From assembly GCF_000585215.1 (NCBI RefSeq), contig NZ_AONC01000048.1, positions 1-32,737 on the forward strand: a DNA stretch of 32,737 nucleotides, given 5' to 3'. The notes under the pieces were generated by a model, which saw only the letters and a list, made by a program, of their open reading frames with translations, was not told the DNA's origin and did no database searches. The stretch comes from Imhoffiella purpurea (lineage in GTDB: Bacteria > Pseudomonadota > Gammaproteobacteria > Chromatiales > Chromatiaceae). Both the position numbers and the translations under genes were made by a program. Positions 1-8,664 of this stretch are shown piece by piece; the first letter of the stretch is position 1; every line of letters starts with the position of its first letter.

Positions 1-226
1 TCAGTCGGTAGTCGTTCATCATGAGGAGCTTACCATGGGGCCAGACTGTTCACGAGGGAACTCTGCCGAAAACCTGTATGAGACAGGTATACATCACCTC
101 TAAAGGATCGGTGGCGAAGGCGATATCGATCTCCGGATATTCTCTGACCAGTCTCAGGGCGGTTGCCAGTCTTGTCTGGGACGCCGGCTATTGGCAAAAG
201 ATCTCCGAGGGAATCGGCGGCCACCC

Positions 227-754
227 TCAAGATCGAATTCGCTTTGGGGGAATCGCGGACAACGGAAGAAATAGTGGAATGGGCTCCGGCCGATCGTGCA
301 GGGCCCCTTCCAGCAGGTCGAATGGTTCGAAGCCATAACGCCGATAGAAGGACTGTGCCTCGGGCTTGGCATCGACCACGACACCGATGCAGCCTATCTC
401 CTCGGAGGTTCGGCGGGCGAGCTCCAAGGCGAAACGCAGCAGTGCCTTGCCGATTCCGCACCCGTGAGCCTGCTCGGCAACGGCCAGCCGAGCGACACGG
501 ATCACCGGCAATGGATAGTGCGGAAGTCGGCTACGGCGCTCTTGCGGAAGGGCGTCAATCTCGATCTCGGAAGGCGCGACCGTCACGAAACCGAGGATTT
601 GGTCCTCGGCAAGGGCGATGTAGGTGACTCCGAGGTGATGTCGAAACTGATTCTGACCCGCGAACCGGTGGAAGAACCGATCAAGATCCGGATTACCACT
701 GGTGAATTGTCGTCGATCGTCGCCCGGCTCCAATCGCCGAATCCGAAGATTCAT
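227..754 (-). CDS. GNAT-family acetyltransferase toxin (TacT-like)
   Basis: A 175-residue single-domain GNAT protein. The acetyl-CoA pyrophosphate-binding motif is visible as QAHGCGIGKAL (residues 95-105), preceded by the beta4 segment VIRVARLAV. The C-terminal part has SFYRRYGF (about 135-142), where the TacT family carries its active-site tyrosine. Size and layout match toxins that acetylate the amino group of aminoacyl-tRNAs and stop translation; that activity is known for the family and inferred here. Its ATG overlaps the stop of the upstream RHH gene by 4 nt (ATGA), the usual antitoxin-first order of these modules. It could be an ordinary GNAT enzyme, but the RHH partner makes the toxin reading much more likely. 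Confidence 0.88.
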   Translation of the reverse strand: MNLRIRRLEPGDDRRQFTSGNPDLDRFFHRFAGQNQFRHHLGVTYIALAEDQILGFVTVAPSEIEIDALPQERRSRLPHYPLPVIRVARLAVAEQAHGCGIGKALLRFALELARRTSEEIGCIGVVVDAKPEAQSFYRRYGFEPFDLLEGALHDRPEPIPLFLPLSAIPPKRIRS

Positions 755-1038
755 GAACCCTCGCTGGCCTGAACATCTCCTGGATCGGCGAATAGTGCCT
801 GCATGGCCTGGTTCGGGGGCTCGTTGGATGCCAGTCGCTCCAGTAGCCTGTCCCCGGTTTTCTGTTCGACGACGAGCCGCGGCGGGATCAGCATATCGTC
901 CGGGATTTCACTGACCGCCTGGAGGTGGTGCAGGAGCGCCTGCTCGATCACGAACCCCTTCTTCAGCCCACGCGCTCGGACATAGCGTTCGAGACGATCG
1001 CGCGTTTCGGGGGAAATGTTCGCCGAGATCTGGGTCAT
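751..1038 (-). CDS. Ribbon-helix-helix antitoxin of the GNAT module
   Basis: A 95-residue protein with an N-terminal ribbon-helix-helix DNA-binding fold: a beta strand TQISANISPE followed by two helices (about residues 10-42, including RLERYVRARG and KGFVIEQALLHHL). The acidic C-terminal tail (about 55-95) probably wraps the toxin. In GNAT-RHH modules the RHH protein neutralises the acetyltransferase and represses the operon. It is the first gene of the pair and overlaps the toxin start by 4 nt. A possible -10 element TACAAT lies on the minus strand at 1065-1070, 27 nt upstream of the ATG, with no convincing -35. No strong ribosome binding site is visible. It resembles the DUF1778/TacA class in size, but I cannot assign the exact subfamily. 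Confidence 0.82.
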   Translation of the reverse strand: MTQISANISPETRDRLERYVRARGLKKGFVIEQALLHHLQAVSEIPDDMLIPPRLVVEQKTGDRLLERLASNEPPNQAMQALFADPGDVQASEGS

Positions 1039-1247
1039 ATGCGCTTAGCTACGTTCTCTATGAAATTGTAGGAAAGTCTAGCATCGAAAGAGATGGCAAA
1101 GCTGGAGAGACGCAGACGCCGGTTCGCCTCTTGCCCGCAGACAGCTGCCCAGTTGCCATTGACCGACACATGGATCGACTGTTTGCGGATGTCAACGACA
1201 GACTCGGTACGCCAGCCGGCGTGACGAATCCTCCGATTCAGACGCCA

Positions 1248-1277
1248 GGCCCGGAAGACGTCATGTCCTTCCGGGCC
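1248..1277 (-). terminator. Hairpin after the receptor operon
   Basis: A perfect 10-bp stem, GGCCCGGAAG (1248-1257) pairing with CTTCCGGGCC (1268-1277), with a 10-nt loop. It begins 7 nt past the stop codon of the minus-strand TonB receptor. No T-run follows in the minus direction, so this is either a weak intrinsic terminator or an mRNA-stabilising 3' hairpin. Confidence 0.55.
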
Positions 1278-1283
1278 AGGGAT

Positions 1284-3524
1284 TCAGAACAGATAGCTCA
1301 CCCCGATGCCGAGGGTTCGCCCGCGTCCCGGATAGCCAATGCGGCTGTAGCCCCCGGTCATGTAGTTGTCGAGGTAATAGCCGAACAGGTCGTATTCCTG
1401 GTCGAGCAGATTCTTGGCCCAGAGGTAGACCTCCATGCCCTTCTCCTCCAGGCCGACCCGCAGGTCGAGCTTGTTGTAGGACGACAGCTCGTAGATATTC
1501 CAGGCCGAGGCCGCTCTCGAGCCGACATAATTGTTCGTCAGATCGGCCTTCAGGATGGGGCTGCCGAGTCCGAGGAAGGCGGGGAGCGGCTTGATGTAAT
1601 TGAGGGACAGGGTGGCCGCCCATTTCGGCACCTCGGGCATCTCGTTGCCATCCTCGATGCCGCTGGCGCTGGTGCCGCCCTCAACCTTGATTTCGGTGTC
1701 CAGGTAGGTCACGGACGCGCGGAGGGTCAGTTCGTCCGTAGCGCGCCAGAGTCCCTCGAGTTCCACGCCCTTGCTTTCCGTATCGTGGTTTTCCGCCGAG
1801 GCGGTGTTGGTCGCATAGTCGTAGAGCAATACGTGATCGTCCTTCACGTCATTGAGGAAGACGGCGCCATTGAGGCCGAAGCGCCCGTCCGCGCTCTCGA
1901 ACTTGAAGCCTGTTTCGTAGGTATCGATGGATGCCGACTTGTACGCCTCGTCCGTGCCGCCCATGGCGAACATGTTGGCGAAGTCGACGAAGCCGCCGCT
2001 TTTGTGGCCGCGTGAATACATGGCGTAGAGATTCGTGTCCGGGGTGAGTTCATAGCCCACCGCGACACGTCCGGTCATGTAGTCGTCGCTGAAGGTGTCG
2101 GAGTCCCACGCCTCCCCGAACGATCCGCCATAGTAGGCATTGGGTACCCAGTGCGCATCGACGTCCTTGTCCTCCCAGGTGTAACGCGCCCCGAGCGTGA
2201 ACTTCAGACGCTCGAACCTTGGCATAGGAATGGTCGTTTCGCCGAAGATCGCGGTTGCATCCGTGGTGAAGTCGCGATCCATGTCGCCGTTGTAGACATC
2301 GGTCGGATCGGTCAGGTTGTAGCTGTCGTGCGTGTCCCAGGTGTGCTCGCTGCGATAGTAGTTGGCACCCGCCACCCAGAAGATTCTCGCGCTTTCTCGG
2401 GAGGAGAGACGAATCTCCTCGTTCCAGAGGGTCTGGTCGGATTCAGTCGTGATCCTGGCATCGAATGGCATGCCGTATGCTTCTCGCATGCTCAGGCCTT
2501 CGTACGGATTGGAGGTGCCCTCGATACTGGCATTCGAATAGGCACTGAGAATCGTCAGGACCATATCCTCGAATTCATGAGTGAATTCGGCGGTGAAGCG
2601 GACCGCTTCGTTTTCATCCGAGCGAATGTCCGGATCCTGTTCGGCCTTGGCCGTGTCGCCATACGGATAGAGCACATAGTTGAGATCGCCATCGCGCTGG
2701 TCCGAATAGCTGGCGGTGAGCAACAGGCTGGTCGCCTCGGTCGGTTCCCACAGCAGCGATCCACGCGCGGTCTGCGCGCGCGGTTCGGTGACCGGATCGC
2801 CGGTCTCGAGATTCGACACATTGCTGTCGATGTGCGAGGCCCGCACGGCGATTCGGCCGCTCAGGGTTTCGGTCAGGGGGCCGCCGACGGCGCCTTCGGT
2901 CATGTAATGGTTGTCCTCGCCGATCTCGCCGCGAATGTAGCCCTCGAGCCAGCGGGTCGGGAGCCGGGTCCTGATGTTGATGGCGCCGGCCTCCGAGTTG
3001 CGGCCGAACAGGGTGCCCTGCGGGCCCTTCAGCACCTCCACCTGATCCACGTCCAGCAGACTCATGGTGGCATTGGTGGCCGACAGGGGCAGGCCGTCCA
3101 GATTGATGACGACGGCGGTGTCGTCGATGCTGGTTCTCTGGATCGAGCCGATGCCCCGGATCCGGACATTGCGTTCGCCCAAGCCCATGTTCGAGACGAA
3201 ATCCACGCCCGGGGTCTGCTCGATCAACTGGTCGAGCGACTGCAGGCGCCGGTCCTCGATTTCCTCGCTGGTGACGGTGGTGACACTGAAGGGCACGTCC
3301 TTCGCCATCTCCTTCGAGCGGCGGGCGGTGACCATCAGGGTGTCGAGCGTCACGGCGGCGGTTTCGGCGTCGGCATCGTCCTCGCCGTTCGCGTCGGCAG
3401 CGGCCAGGCCGGGTATTCCCAGGCACAGGGTCGTGGTCAGTGCGAGTGCGGCCGGGCGCAGGCGAAAGCCTGCGTGCCAGGGCAGAAGCCTTGGGTCTGC
3501 GGGGTCAGGGATTCCTCTGATCAT
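1284..3524 (-). CDS. TonB-dependent siderophore receptor (last gene of the fecBCD-like operon)
   Basis: A 746-residue outer-membrane receptor that would import a ferric siderophore using TonB energy. Residues 1 to about 43 form a signal peptide, followed by an acidic linker and the TonB-box region TLDTLMVTARR (about 59-69). The plug shows NVRIRGIGS and VEVLKGPQGTLFGRNS, the standard plug signatures. The barrel ends in VSYLF with a terminal phenylalanine, as outer-membrane barrels require. I chose the ATG at 3524, which overlaps the ATPase stop by 4 nt (ATGA) and follows AAGGAA; the frame is open for 42 more codons upstream, but those lie inside the ATPase gene. The ligand cannot be read from sequence; the neighbouring AraC regulator suggests it is sensed in the cell. 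Confidence 0.93.
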   Translation of the reverse strand: MIRGIPDPADPRLLPWHAGFRLRPAALALTTTLCLGIPGLAAADANGEDDADAETAAVTLDTLMVTARRSKEMAKDVPFSVTTVTSEEIEDRRLQSLDQLIEQTPGVDFVSNMGLGERNVRIRGIGSIQRTSIDDTAVVINLDGLPLSATNATMSLLDVDQVEVLKGPQGTLFGRNSEAGAINIRTRLPTRWLEGYIRGEIGEDNHYMTEGAVGGPLTETLSGRIAVRASHIDSNVSNLETGDPVTEPRAQTARGSLLWEPTEATSLLLTASYSDQRDGDLNYVLYPYGDTAKAEQDPDIRSDENEAVRFTAEFTHEFEDMVLTILSAYSNASIEGTSNPYEGLSMREAYGMPFDARITTESDQTLWNEEIRLSSRESARIFWVAGANYYRSEHTWDTHDSYNLTDPTDVYNGDMDRDFTTDATAIFGETTIPMPRFERLKFTLGARYTWEDKDVDAHWVPNAYYGGSFGEAWDSDTFSDDYMTGRVAVGYELTPDTNLYAMYSRGHKSGGFVDFANMFAMGGTDEAYKSASIDTYETGFKFESADGRFGLNGAVFLNDVKDDHVLLYDYATNTASAENHDTESKGVELEGLWRATDELTLRASVTYLDTEIKVEGGTSASGIEDGNEMPEVPKWAATLSLNYIKPLPAFLGLGSPILKADLTNNYVGSRAASAWNIYELSSYNKLDLRVGLEEKGMEVYLWAKNLLDQEYDLFGYYLDNYMTGGYSRIGYPGRGRTLGIGVSYLF

Positions 3525-4411
3525 GCTGGGTTCCTTATCTGAGGTTGAAGATGTCGGGTGGCGCTCCTGTTTGCGCTCGGTCGCTGTATCGCGGGCAGGT
3601 GAGCTGGCGGATTCGGCGGTTCCGGTCGCGCCGGCGGCAGGGGCAGGCAACAGGGGACGCGCCGGCCTCCGATCTCGCGGTCGATGCGCTCGGTCGGGAG
3701 GCCGAACAGGCGTTCGGTGAGGGCCGAATCGACGACCTCGTCCGGGGTCCCGTCGGCCAGGATGCGTCCGTCGCGCATGGCCAGCAGCCGGTCGGCGTAC
3801 TGGCTGGCCTGGTTGAGGTCGTGCAGCACCATGACGATGGTCCGGCCGTGGCGGCGGTGCAGCTCGGCGAGCAGCTCGAGCAGTTCCACCTGGTGTCCCA
3901 TGTCCATGTAGGTCGTGGGCTCGTCGAGCAGCAGGATCTCGGCCTGCTGGGCCAGGGTCATCGCCAGCCAGACGCGCTGGCGCTCGCCGCCGGAGAGTGT
4001 GGCGAAGCGCCGCTCGCGCAGATGGCCGATGCTGGTGGCGCCGAGTGCCCAGTCCACCACCTCCAGATCCCGAGCGGTGGCGCCGCCCAGCAGGCCCTGG
4101 TGGGGATAGCGTCCGTGGCCGACCAGCTGGCTCACGCGGATGTCGTCCGGGGCCGATGGGCTCTGGGGCAGGCTTGCGAGCCGGCGCGCCAGGGCCTTGG
4201 GTGCCCAGTCGGCGAGCGGGCGCGCGTCGAGCCGGATCTCGCCCCGGGCCGGACGCAGCAGACCGCCGAGGGCCTTGAGCAGGGTCGACTTGCCGCAGCC
4301 GTTGGGGCCGACCAGACAGGTGATCCGACCGGGCTCCAGGTGCAGCTCGGGGATGTCGACGATGGTGCGCTGGCCATAGGCCAGCCGCAGTCCGGTGGCG
4401 TGCAGACTCAT
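3521..4411 (-). CDS. Siderophore ABC transporter ATPase (FepC/FecE-like)
   Basis: A 296-residue ATP-binding subunit that powers import of a ferric chelate across the inner membrane. The Walker A motif GPNGCGKS is at 35-42, the ABC signature LSGGE at 139-143, Walker B ILLLDEP at 159-165, and the switch histidine in MVLHDLNQ follows. It is about 30-40 residues longer than typical FepC proteins because of a proline-rich tail (from about residue 255), which may be non-essential. The start at 4411 overlaps the permease stop by 4 nt, and its own stop overlaps the receptor start by 4 nt, so translation of the cluster is coupled. The frame stays open upstream, but only through the permease gene. Confidence 0.92.
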   Translation of the reverse strand: MSLHATGLRLAYGQRTIVDIPELHLEPGRITCLVGPNGCGKSTLLKALGGLLRPARGEIRLDARPLADWAPKALARRLASLPQSPSAPDDIRVSQLVGHGRYPHQGLLGGATARDLEVVDWALGATSIGHLRERRFATLSGGERQRVWLAMTLAQQAEILLLDEPTTYMDMGHQVELLELLAELHRRHGRTIVMVLHDLNQASQYADRLLAMRDGRILADGTPDEVVDSALTERLFGLPTERIDREIGGRRVPCCLPLPPARPEPPNPPAHLPAIQRPSANRSATRHLQPQIRNPA

Positions 4412-5505
4412 GGATGCGTCCTTGTGCGGCGCTGGAGCAGGAGCAGGAAGATCGGGATGCCGATCAGGGAGGTGAGCGCCCCGACCGGCAGCTCCTGAGA
4501 GACGGTCAGGGTGCGCGCGGCGATGTCGGCGCCGAGCGTCAGCAGGGCGCCGCACAGCAGGGTGACGATCAACAGACGGCCCATGTCGCCGCCGACCAGA
4601 CGGCGCGCCAGATGGGGCACGACCAGACCGACGAATCCCACCGGGCCGGCGACCGCCGTGGCACTGGCGGCGAGCATGACGGCCACGCCGAGCGCGATGA
4701 GGCGCCAGCGGCGTACCGGCAGACCCAGCGACTGGGCGGTCTCGTCCTCGAAGCGCAGCAGTGAGAGCGGACGCAGCAGCAGGGCCGCCGCGCTCAACCC
4801 GATCAGCGTCCAGGGCAGCAACAGCAGCAGATGCTCGAAGTCGCGTCCGTAGAGACTGCCCGCCAGCCAGATCAGGGCGATCTCGGTACGGGCACCGCCC
4901 CAGACCACGACCACCCACATGACCAGGGCGTTCAGCACCGCGCCGACGGCGACGCCGTTGAGGGCCAGTCGCACCGGGCTGACACGTTCGCCCCAGGACA
5001 GCCCGAGCACCAGGCCGGCGGCGCCCAGACCGCCGATGAGCGCGGCGAACGGCAGCCAGGCGAGCGAGATCTCGGTGCTGGCGTTGTGCAGCAGCCCGGC
5101 GTTGAGCAGGTCGCCGAGCAGCAGCACCGTGACCACCAGCAGGCTGGCGCCGCTGGAGATGCCGACGATGCCGGGATCCCCGAGCGGATTGCGGATCACC
5201 GCCTGCAGGATCAGCCCGGACACGGCCAGGTGCAGCCCGACCAGCACGGCGAGCAGGGTCCGGGGTAGGCGCAGTCCCCAGACGAGCCGGTGCCCGAGCG
5301 CGTCCGGGTCCGAGCCGATCAGCCCCTGGTAGACGGCGTGCGGGTCCAGATAGACGGAGCCGGCGAGCAACGACAGCGCCATGGTCGCCGCGAGCGCCAG
5401 GCACAGGGCGGCGAGGATCCAGCGGAAACCGTTGCGCGCGGGCGTGCCGGGCGCCGGATCCGGGCGGCCCGGGACGGCGAGGACGGACGGGGAGCGCACG
5501 GACAT
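4408..5505 (-). CDS. FecCD-family permease, second of two
   Basis: A 365-residue polytopic inner-membrane protein of the FecCD/BtuC family, with about nine or ten hydrophobic helices. Visible family signatures include LRLPRTLLAVLVG and VIRNPLGDPGIVGISSGASL in the N-terminal half, and GFVGLVVPHLARRLVGGDM, the segment that contacts the ATPase, near the C terminus. It would form a heterodimer with the permease encoded just upstream (5507-6526). The first 25 residues are proline-rich and polar, so a slightly later start is possible, although ATG at 5505 sits one base from the previous stop and fits the coupled operon. It overlaps the ATPase start by 4 nt. Confidence 0.92.
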   Translation of the reverse strand: MSVRSPSVLAVPGRPDPAPGTPARNGFRWILAALCLALAATMALSLLAGSVYLDPHAVYQGLIGSDPDALGHRLVWGLRLPRTLLAVLVGLHLAVSGLILQAVIRNPLGDPGIVGISSGASLLVVTVLLLGDLLNAGLLHNASTEISLAWLPFAALIGGLGAAGLVLGLSWGERVSPVRLALNGVAVGAVLNALVMWVVVVWGGARTEIALIWLAGSLYGRDFEHLLLLLPWTLIGLSAAALLLRPLSLLRFEDETAQSLGLPVRRWRLIALGVAVMLAASATAVAGPVGFVGLVVPHLARRLVGGDMGRLLIVTLLCGALLTLGADIAARTLTVSQELPVGALTSLIGIPIFLLLLQRRTRTHP

Positions 5506-5506
5506 C

Positions 5507-6526
5507 TCAGGTCCCCTGACGGCGGATGAGGTGGACCAGCAGCGGTCCGCCGACGAGTACGCAGAGGATGCCGACCGGGATCTCCTGCCACTTGGCGATC
5601 AGATCCGCGCCGCAGACCAGGCTGGCCCCGGCCAGGGCGGACAGCGGCAGCAGCGTCCGGTGGGTCGTCCGCTCGCCGGCCAGGGTCAGGCCCGAGCGCA
5701 CCAGGTGCGGTGCGACCAGGCCGACGAAGGCGATCGGCCCGGTGGCGGCGACGGTCGCAGCGCTCAGCACCACGGCGGTCAGACCCAGCAGCAGGCGCCA
5801 GCGCGTCACCTGCAGCCCGAGCGAGGTCAGCATCGTCTCGTCGAGCGCCAGCAGATCGAGGATGCGCGCGCAGGCCAGTCCCAGGGCGAGTCCACCGAGC
5901 ACCCAGGCCCAGAGCATGCCCACATGCTCCCAGGTGCGGTTGGCGAGGCTGCCGCTCAGCCAGTAATAGATGCCGTTGGCCTCGGTCTGGGAGGAGACCA
6001 GCACCAGGGTGATGGCGGACAGGAAGAAGAGGTTGACGCTCATGCCGACCAGCGTCAGCTGCAGCGGTTCGAGCCGGGTGCGCAGTCCGATCGCGAAGGT
6101 CAGCAGGGCGGCGAACAGACCGCCGAGGGTACCGCAGGCCAGCATCGCGGGCGTCGAGAGACGGGCGAAGGCCATGCCGAGCACCATGGCGAAGGCGGCG
6201 CCGGCGGTGACGCCCAGCAGGCCCGGCTCGCCGAGCGGGTTGCGGGTGATCGACTGGGCGATGGCGCCGGCCATGCCCAGGGCGGCGCCGGCCAGCAGGC
6301 CGGTGAGCAGGCGCGGCAGACGCAGCTCATGGACCACGAATGCGGCGTTCGAGTCGCCGCCATGCCAGAGGATGCCGGGCAGTGCCTCCAGTGGAACCCG
6401 GTAGTCGCCGAGACTCAGGGCAGCCGCGGCCGCCAGGGTCAGCACCCCCAGACAGAGCAGCCCGAGCAGCAACGGAGCGCTGGGCGCGGCGGGGGGAGCC
6501 CAGCCGAGTGGGAGTCGCCACGACAT
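5507..6526 (-). CDS. FecCD-family permease, first of two
   Basis: A 339-residue FecCD/BtuC-type inner-membrane permease. Family segments are clear: LRLPRLLTGLLAGAALG, SITRNPLGEPGLLGVTAGA and, near the C terminus, GPIAFVGLVAPHLVRS. With the next gene's product it would form the channel through which the siderophore delivered by the lipoprotein at 6537-7517 passes into the cytoplasm. The start lies 10 nt after the binding-protein stop and the stop lies 1 nt before the next permease start, so it is certainly co-transcribed. Having two permease genes contrasts with the second ABC system in this window (20673-21746), which has only one. Confidence 0.92.
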   Translation of the reverse strand: MSWRLPLGWAPPAAPSAPLLLGLLCLGVLTLAAAAALSLGDYRVPLEALPGILWHGGDSNAAFVVHELRLPRLLTGLLAGAALGMAGAIAQSITRNPLGEPGLLGVTAGAAFAMVLGMAFARLSTPAMLACGTLGGLFAALLTFAIGLRTRLEPLQLTLVGMSVNLFFLSAITLVLVSSQTEANGIYYWLSGSLANRTWEHVGMLWAWVLGGLALGLACARILDLLALDETMLTSLGLQVTRWRLLLGLTAVVLSAATVAATGPIAFVGLVAPHLVRSGLTLAGERTTHRTLLPLSALAGASLVCGADLIAKWQEIPVGILCVLVGGPLLVHLIRRQGT

Positions 6527-6536
6527 GGCCGACGAC

Positions 6537-7517
6537 TTAGTTTGCGACGTTCAGCGGAACGGCGCGCGCCGCCGACGGAATGTCCTCCGGTTCGGGGAAG
6601 GTCTCCGGATAGAGCAGGTGCGCCATCTCGCGCAGTACCATCTCCCGCGCCAGGGGACCGTGCGACATGATGTACTGGTCGTTCACCCGCCAGGCTCGGC
6701 CGTTGCGGACCGCCTTCAGCCGCGACCAGACCGGGTTGGCGGCGACGGGGCCGTCCTGTCCCTTGAAAACGAGGATCACGTCGGGGTCGAGACGCAACAG
6801 GGTCTCGAGTCCGATGGCGGCCGAGTCCGGCATCTCCAGCTCCGGCGTGGGGCGATGGCCTTGGACGTTGGTCGCTCCGAGGTGTCCCATGATCCGGGTG
6901 GTGAGATAGTGATCGTAGAAGGCATAGGGTACGTCGGCCCAATCCCAGAGGAAGACGGCCGTGACGCCGCCCGGCGCCTTGGTCCCGAAGGTCTCCAGGT
7001 CGGACAGGAAGCGGGCGTTGAGTGCCTGGCCCCGGTCCTCCTCGCCGAGCGCCCGGGACAGGCGCTCGACCGCGCTCAGCGAGTCCTCGAGCGTGGTCAG
7101 GTCGAGGGCGATGAAGGTCCCGGCCTCCTCGATCTTCTTCTCGAATGGCTGGGTGTAGGTGCGCAGCCCGACGATGAGGTCGGGCGCGAGCTGGGTGAGC
7201 ACCTCGAGATTGGCCTGGTGGATCTCGCCCAGATTCACCGCGCCGGTGGCCGCGTCGCCGAGGAAGGCGGACTGCTTGCCGTTGAGGGTCGAGAGTCCGG
7301 CCATCTGTCCCCCCAGGGCGGTGACCAGATCGGCGCCGAAGGTGGAGATGGCGGCAACACTTTCAGGGCGCTGCTCGATGACGACCTGCTTGCCGCGGTC
7401 GTCGAGGATCTCGACCGGAAAGGCATCGGCCCAGGTCGGAGCGACCTGGCAAGCGCCTAGGGTGGTCAGGGCGGCCACCAGTAGGGCCGGCAAGGAACGG
7501 GCGGACGGATGGATCAT
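6537..7517 (-). CDS. Siderophore-binding lipoprotein (FepB/FatB-like)
   Basis: A 326-residue class III periplasmic binding protein. The N terminus has a lipobox LGAC with the lipidated cysteine at residue 23, so the mature protein should be anchored to a membrane in the periplasm. The body follows the family pattern: VEILDDRGKQVVIEQRPESVAAIS, then LAPDLIVGLRTY, then LRLDPDVILVF, and a C-terminal GRAWRVNDQ segment. It is the first gene of the five-gene operon and would pass the chelate to the FecCD/FepC importer. The start at 7517 lies only about 260 bp from the divergent AraC gene, and a possible regulator-binding direct repeat sits 21 nt upstream. Which siderophore it binds is not evident. 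Confidence 0.91.
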   Translation of the reverse strand: MIHPSARSLPALLVAALTTLGACQVAPTWADAFPVEILDDRGKQVVIEQRPESVAAISTFGADLVTALGGQMAGLSTLNGKQSAFLGDAATGAVNLGEIHQANLEVLTQLAPDLIVGLRTYTQPFEKKIEEAGTFIALDLTTLEDSLSAVERLSRALGEEDRGQALNARFLSDLETFGTKAPGGVTAVFLWDWADVPYAFYDHYLTTRIMGHLGATNVQGHRPTPELEMPDSAAIGLETLLRLDPDVILVFKGQDGPVAANPVWSRLKAVRNGRAWRVNDQYIMSHGPLAREMVLREMAHLLYPETFPEPEDIPSAARAVPLNVAN

Positions 7518-7537
7518 GATGGCACTCTAAATAAAAA

Positions 7538-7557
7538 CGCATCTTGATCGCATTATT
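7538..7557. promoter_or_regulatory. Possible AraC/Fur site upstream of the binding-protein operon
   Basis: Two copies of CGCAT (7538-7542 and 7549-7553) repeat in direct orientation 11 bp apart, one helical turn, as AraC-family half-sites often do. The minus strand also reads AATAATGCGAT here, matching ten of the first eleven bases of the much stronger Fur box at 23392. Both readings are weak by eye, but the place is right, just before the operon start. Confidence 0.35.
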
Positions 7558-7742
7558 TGGCGCGCCGGGGTGGCGCGCTACCCGGATCGGTCGGAACGGG
7601 TGCGCGACCTCGAGACCGATTCGGGTCGTCGAGCGTCGATGATGGTGGAGGGCGGATTGGATCCTGAAAGCGATGTGACCGGGGTGCGTGGCTGCGTCAC
7701 CGTCTTGCATCCCGAGAGTTCGGATGATAAAAACGCTCCTAT

Positions 7743-7757
7743 TGATAGTGATTCTTA
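7743..7757. promoter_or_regulatory. Fur-box-like site before the AraC regulator
   Basis: TGATAGTGATTCTTA matches the 7-1-7 Fur core TGATAATnATTATCA at 12 of 14 defined positions. It ends 19 nt before the preferred ATG at 7777, where it would cover the promoter or the early transcribed region of the regulator gene. Confidence 0.6.
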
Positions 7758-7776
7758 TTTCTTTTGTGACCTTGCG

Positions 7777-8664
7777 ATGTATCCTGACTCCGAGCCCGAG
7801 GCGCTCGTTTCCCCGCCTTCGGATCCTTCGGTCGTCTCCTTGCAGCCCGGTTTTCTGGTGTGTCATACCTCGGCCCGGGATTTGGATGCCGTCGATCGTG
7901 TCCGCGAGTTCGCCGGCGACTGCGAATTCCTGCACCTCAATTGCCAGCTCGACGGCCGTTTCGAGGGCTTCGTGGGGCCTTATTCGCTGTCTTATGCCAA
8001 GGGCGACCTGAGCTTGGGGTTTTCGTCGGGGGAAACCTTCAGGGTCAGGCACTGCGCGCGTTTTCGGAATCTCGCCGTGATGTTGACGCCTCGGGTTCTG
8101 GAGTCCTTGGCGGGCGAGGAGGCCGCATCCGTTCTCGGCAAGACCGAGGCGCAGGATTTCTTCCTGCGCCATGCCGGCGTCTGTCGCAAGGCCTGGCAGT
8201 CGGCCTCGGTCGTCGCCGACTTGATGGCGACCGATCCAGGCCACCGATTGCTGTTTCAGTCGGCCACGCTGGAATTTCTGCACTGGCATCTGGCTGCCTT
8301 TCGAGGCCGGGCGGGGACCAGGTCCCTCTCGCACCGAGACTGTCTGCGGCTGGAGGATGCGCGCAACCTGTTGCTCCAGGATTTGGCTTCACCTCCGACC
8401 ATCGCCGATCTGGCCCGCGCGCTCGGGATGAGTCAGTTCAAGCTCAAGGACGGATTCAAGAGACGCTTTGGCTGCGGCATTTACGAACTCTTCCAACGGC
8501 AACGCATGCAGGAGGCGCGACGCCTGCTGCAGCATCACAACGTCACCGAAACGGCGGTCTTGTTGGGTTACACCAACATCAGCCACTTCAGCGCGGCCTT
8601 TCGCAAGCAATTCGGTCTATTGCCAAGCCGGGTGCGCGGGACAGGGTCTTCGCTCGGCGTTTAG
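7777..8664 (+). CDS. AraC-family regulator, PchR-like
   Basis: A 295-residue protein from the chosen start. The N-terminal two thirds is a ligand-sensing domain of the PchR type. The C-terminal AraC/XylS domain has two helix-turn-helix units: TIADLARALGMSQFKLKDGFKRRFG and, after RRLLQ, VTETAVLLGYTNISHFSAAFRKQFG. PchR-like proteins bind the ferric siderophore in the cytoplasm and then activate its receptor and transporter genes, which fits the divergent uptake operon. An upstream in-frame start at 7570 would give 364 residues, but those 69 extra codons run through the Fur-like site at 7743-7757 and add no recognisable domain, and about 295 residues is the normal family length. No clear Shine-Dalgarno precedes 7777. 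Confidence 0.87.
   Translation: MYPDSEPEALVSPPSDPSVVSLQPGFLVCHTSARDLDAVDRVREFAGDCEFLHLNCQLDGRFEGFVGPYSLSYAKGDLSLGFSSGETFRVRHCARFRNLAVMLTPRVLESLAGEEAASVLGKTEAQDFFLRHAGVCRKAWQSASVVADLMATDPGHRLLFQSATLEFLHWHLAAFRGRAGTRSLSHRDCLRLEDARNLLLQDLASPPTIADLARALGMSQFKLKDGFKRRFGCGIYELFQRQRMQEARRLLQHHNVTETAVLLGYTNISHFSAAFRKQFGLLPSRVRGTGSSLGV

Noticed and set aside
54-199. Minus-strand frame reading LATALRLVREYPEIDIAFAT... after the toxin stop, resembling part of a protein
   Set aside because: There is no start codon or ribosome site, an in-frame stop at about 200 and only about 45 residues; at most a relic. Nothing else is supported in 1-226.
1131-3542. Long plus-strand frames (294 and 463 codons) opposite the first TonB receptor
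   Set aside because: They are antisense shadows in high-GC DNA: composition is Ala/Gly/Arg/Val-rich with no domain, while the minus strand has a clear receptor.
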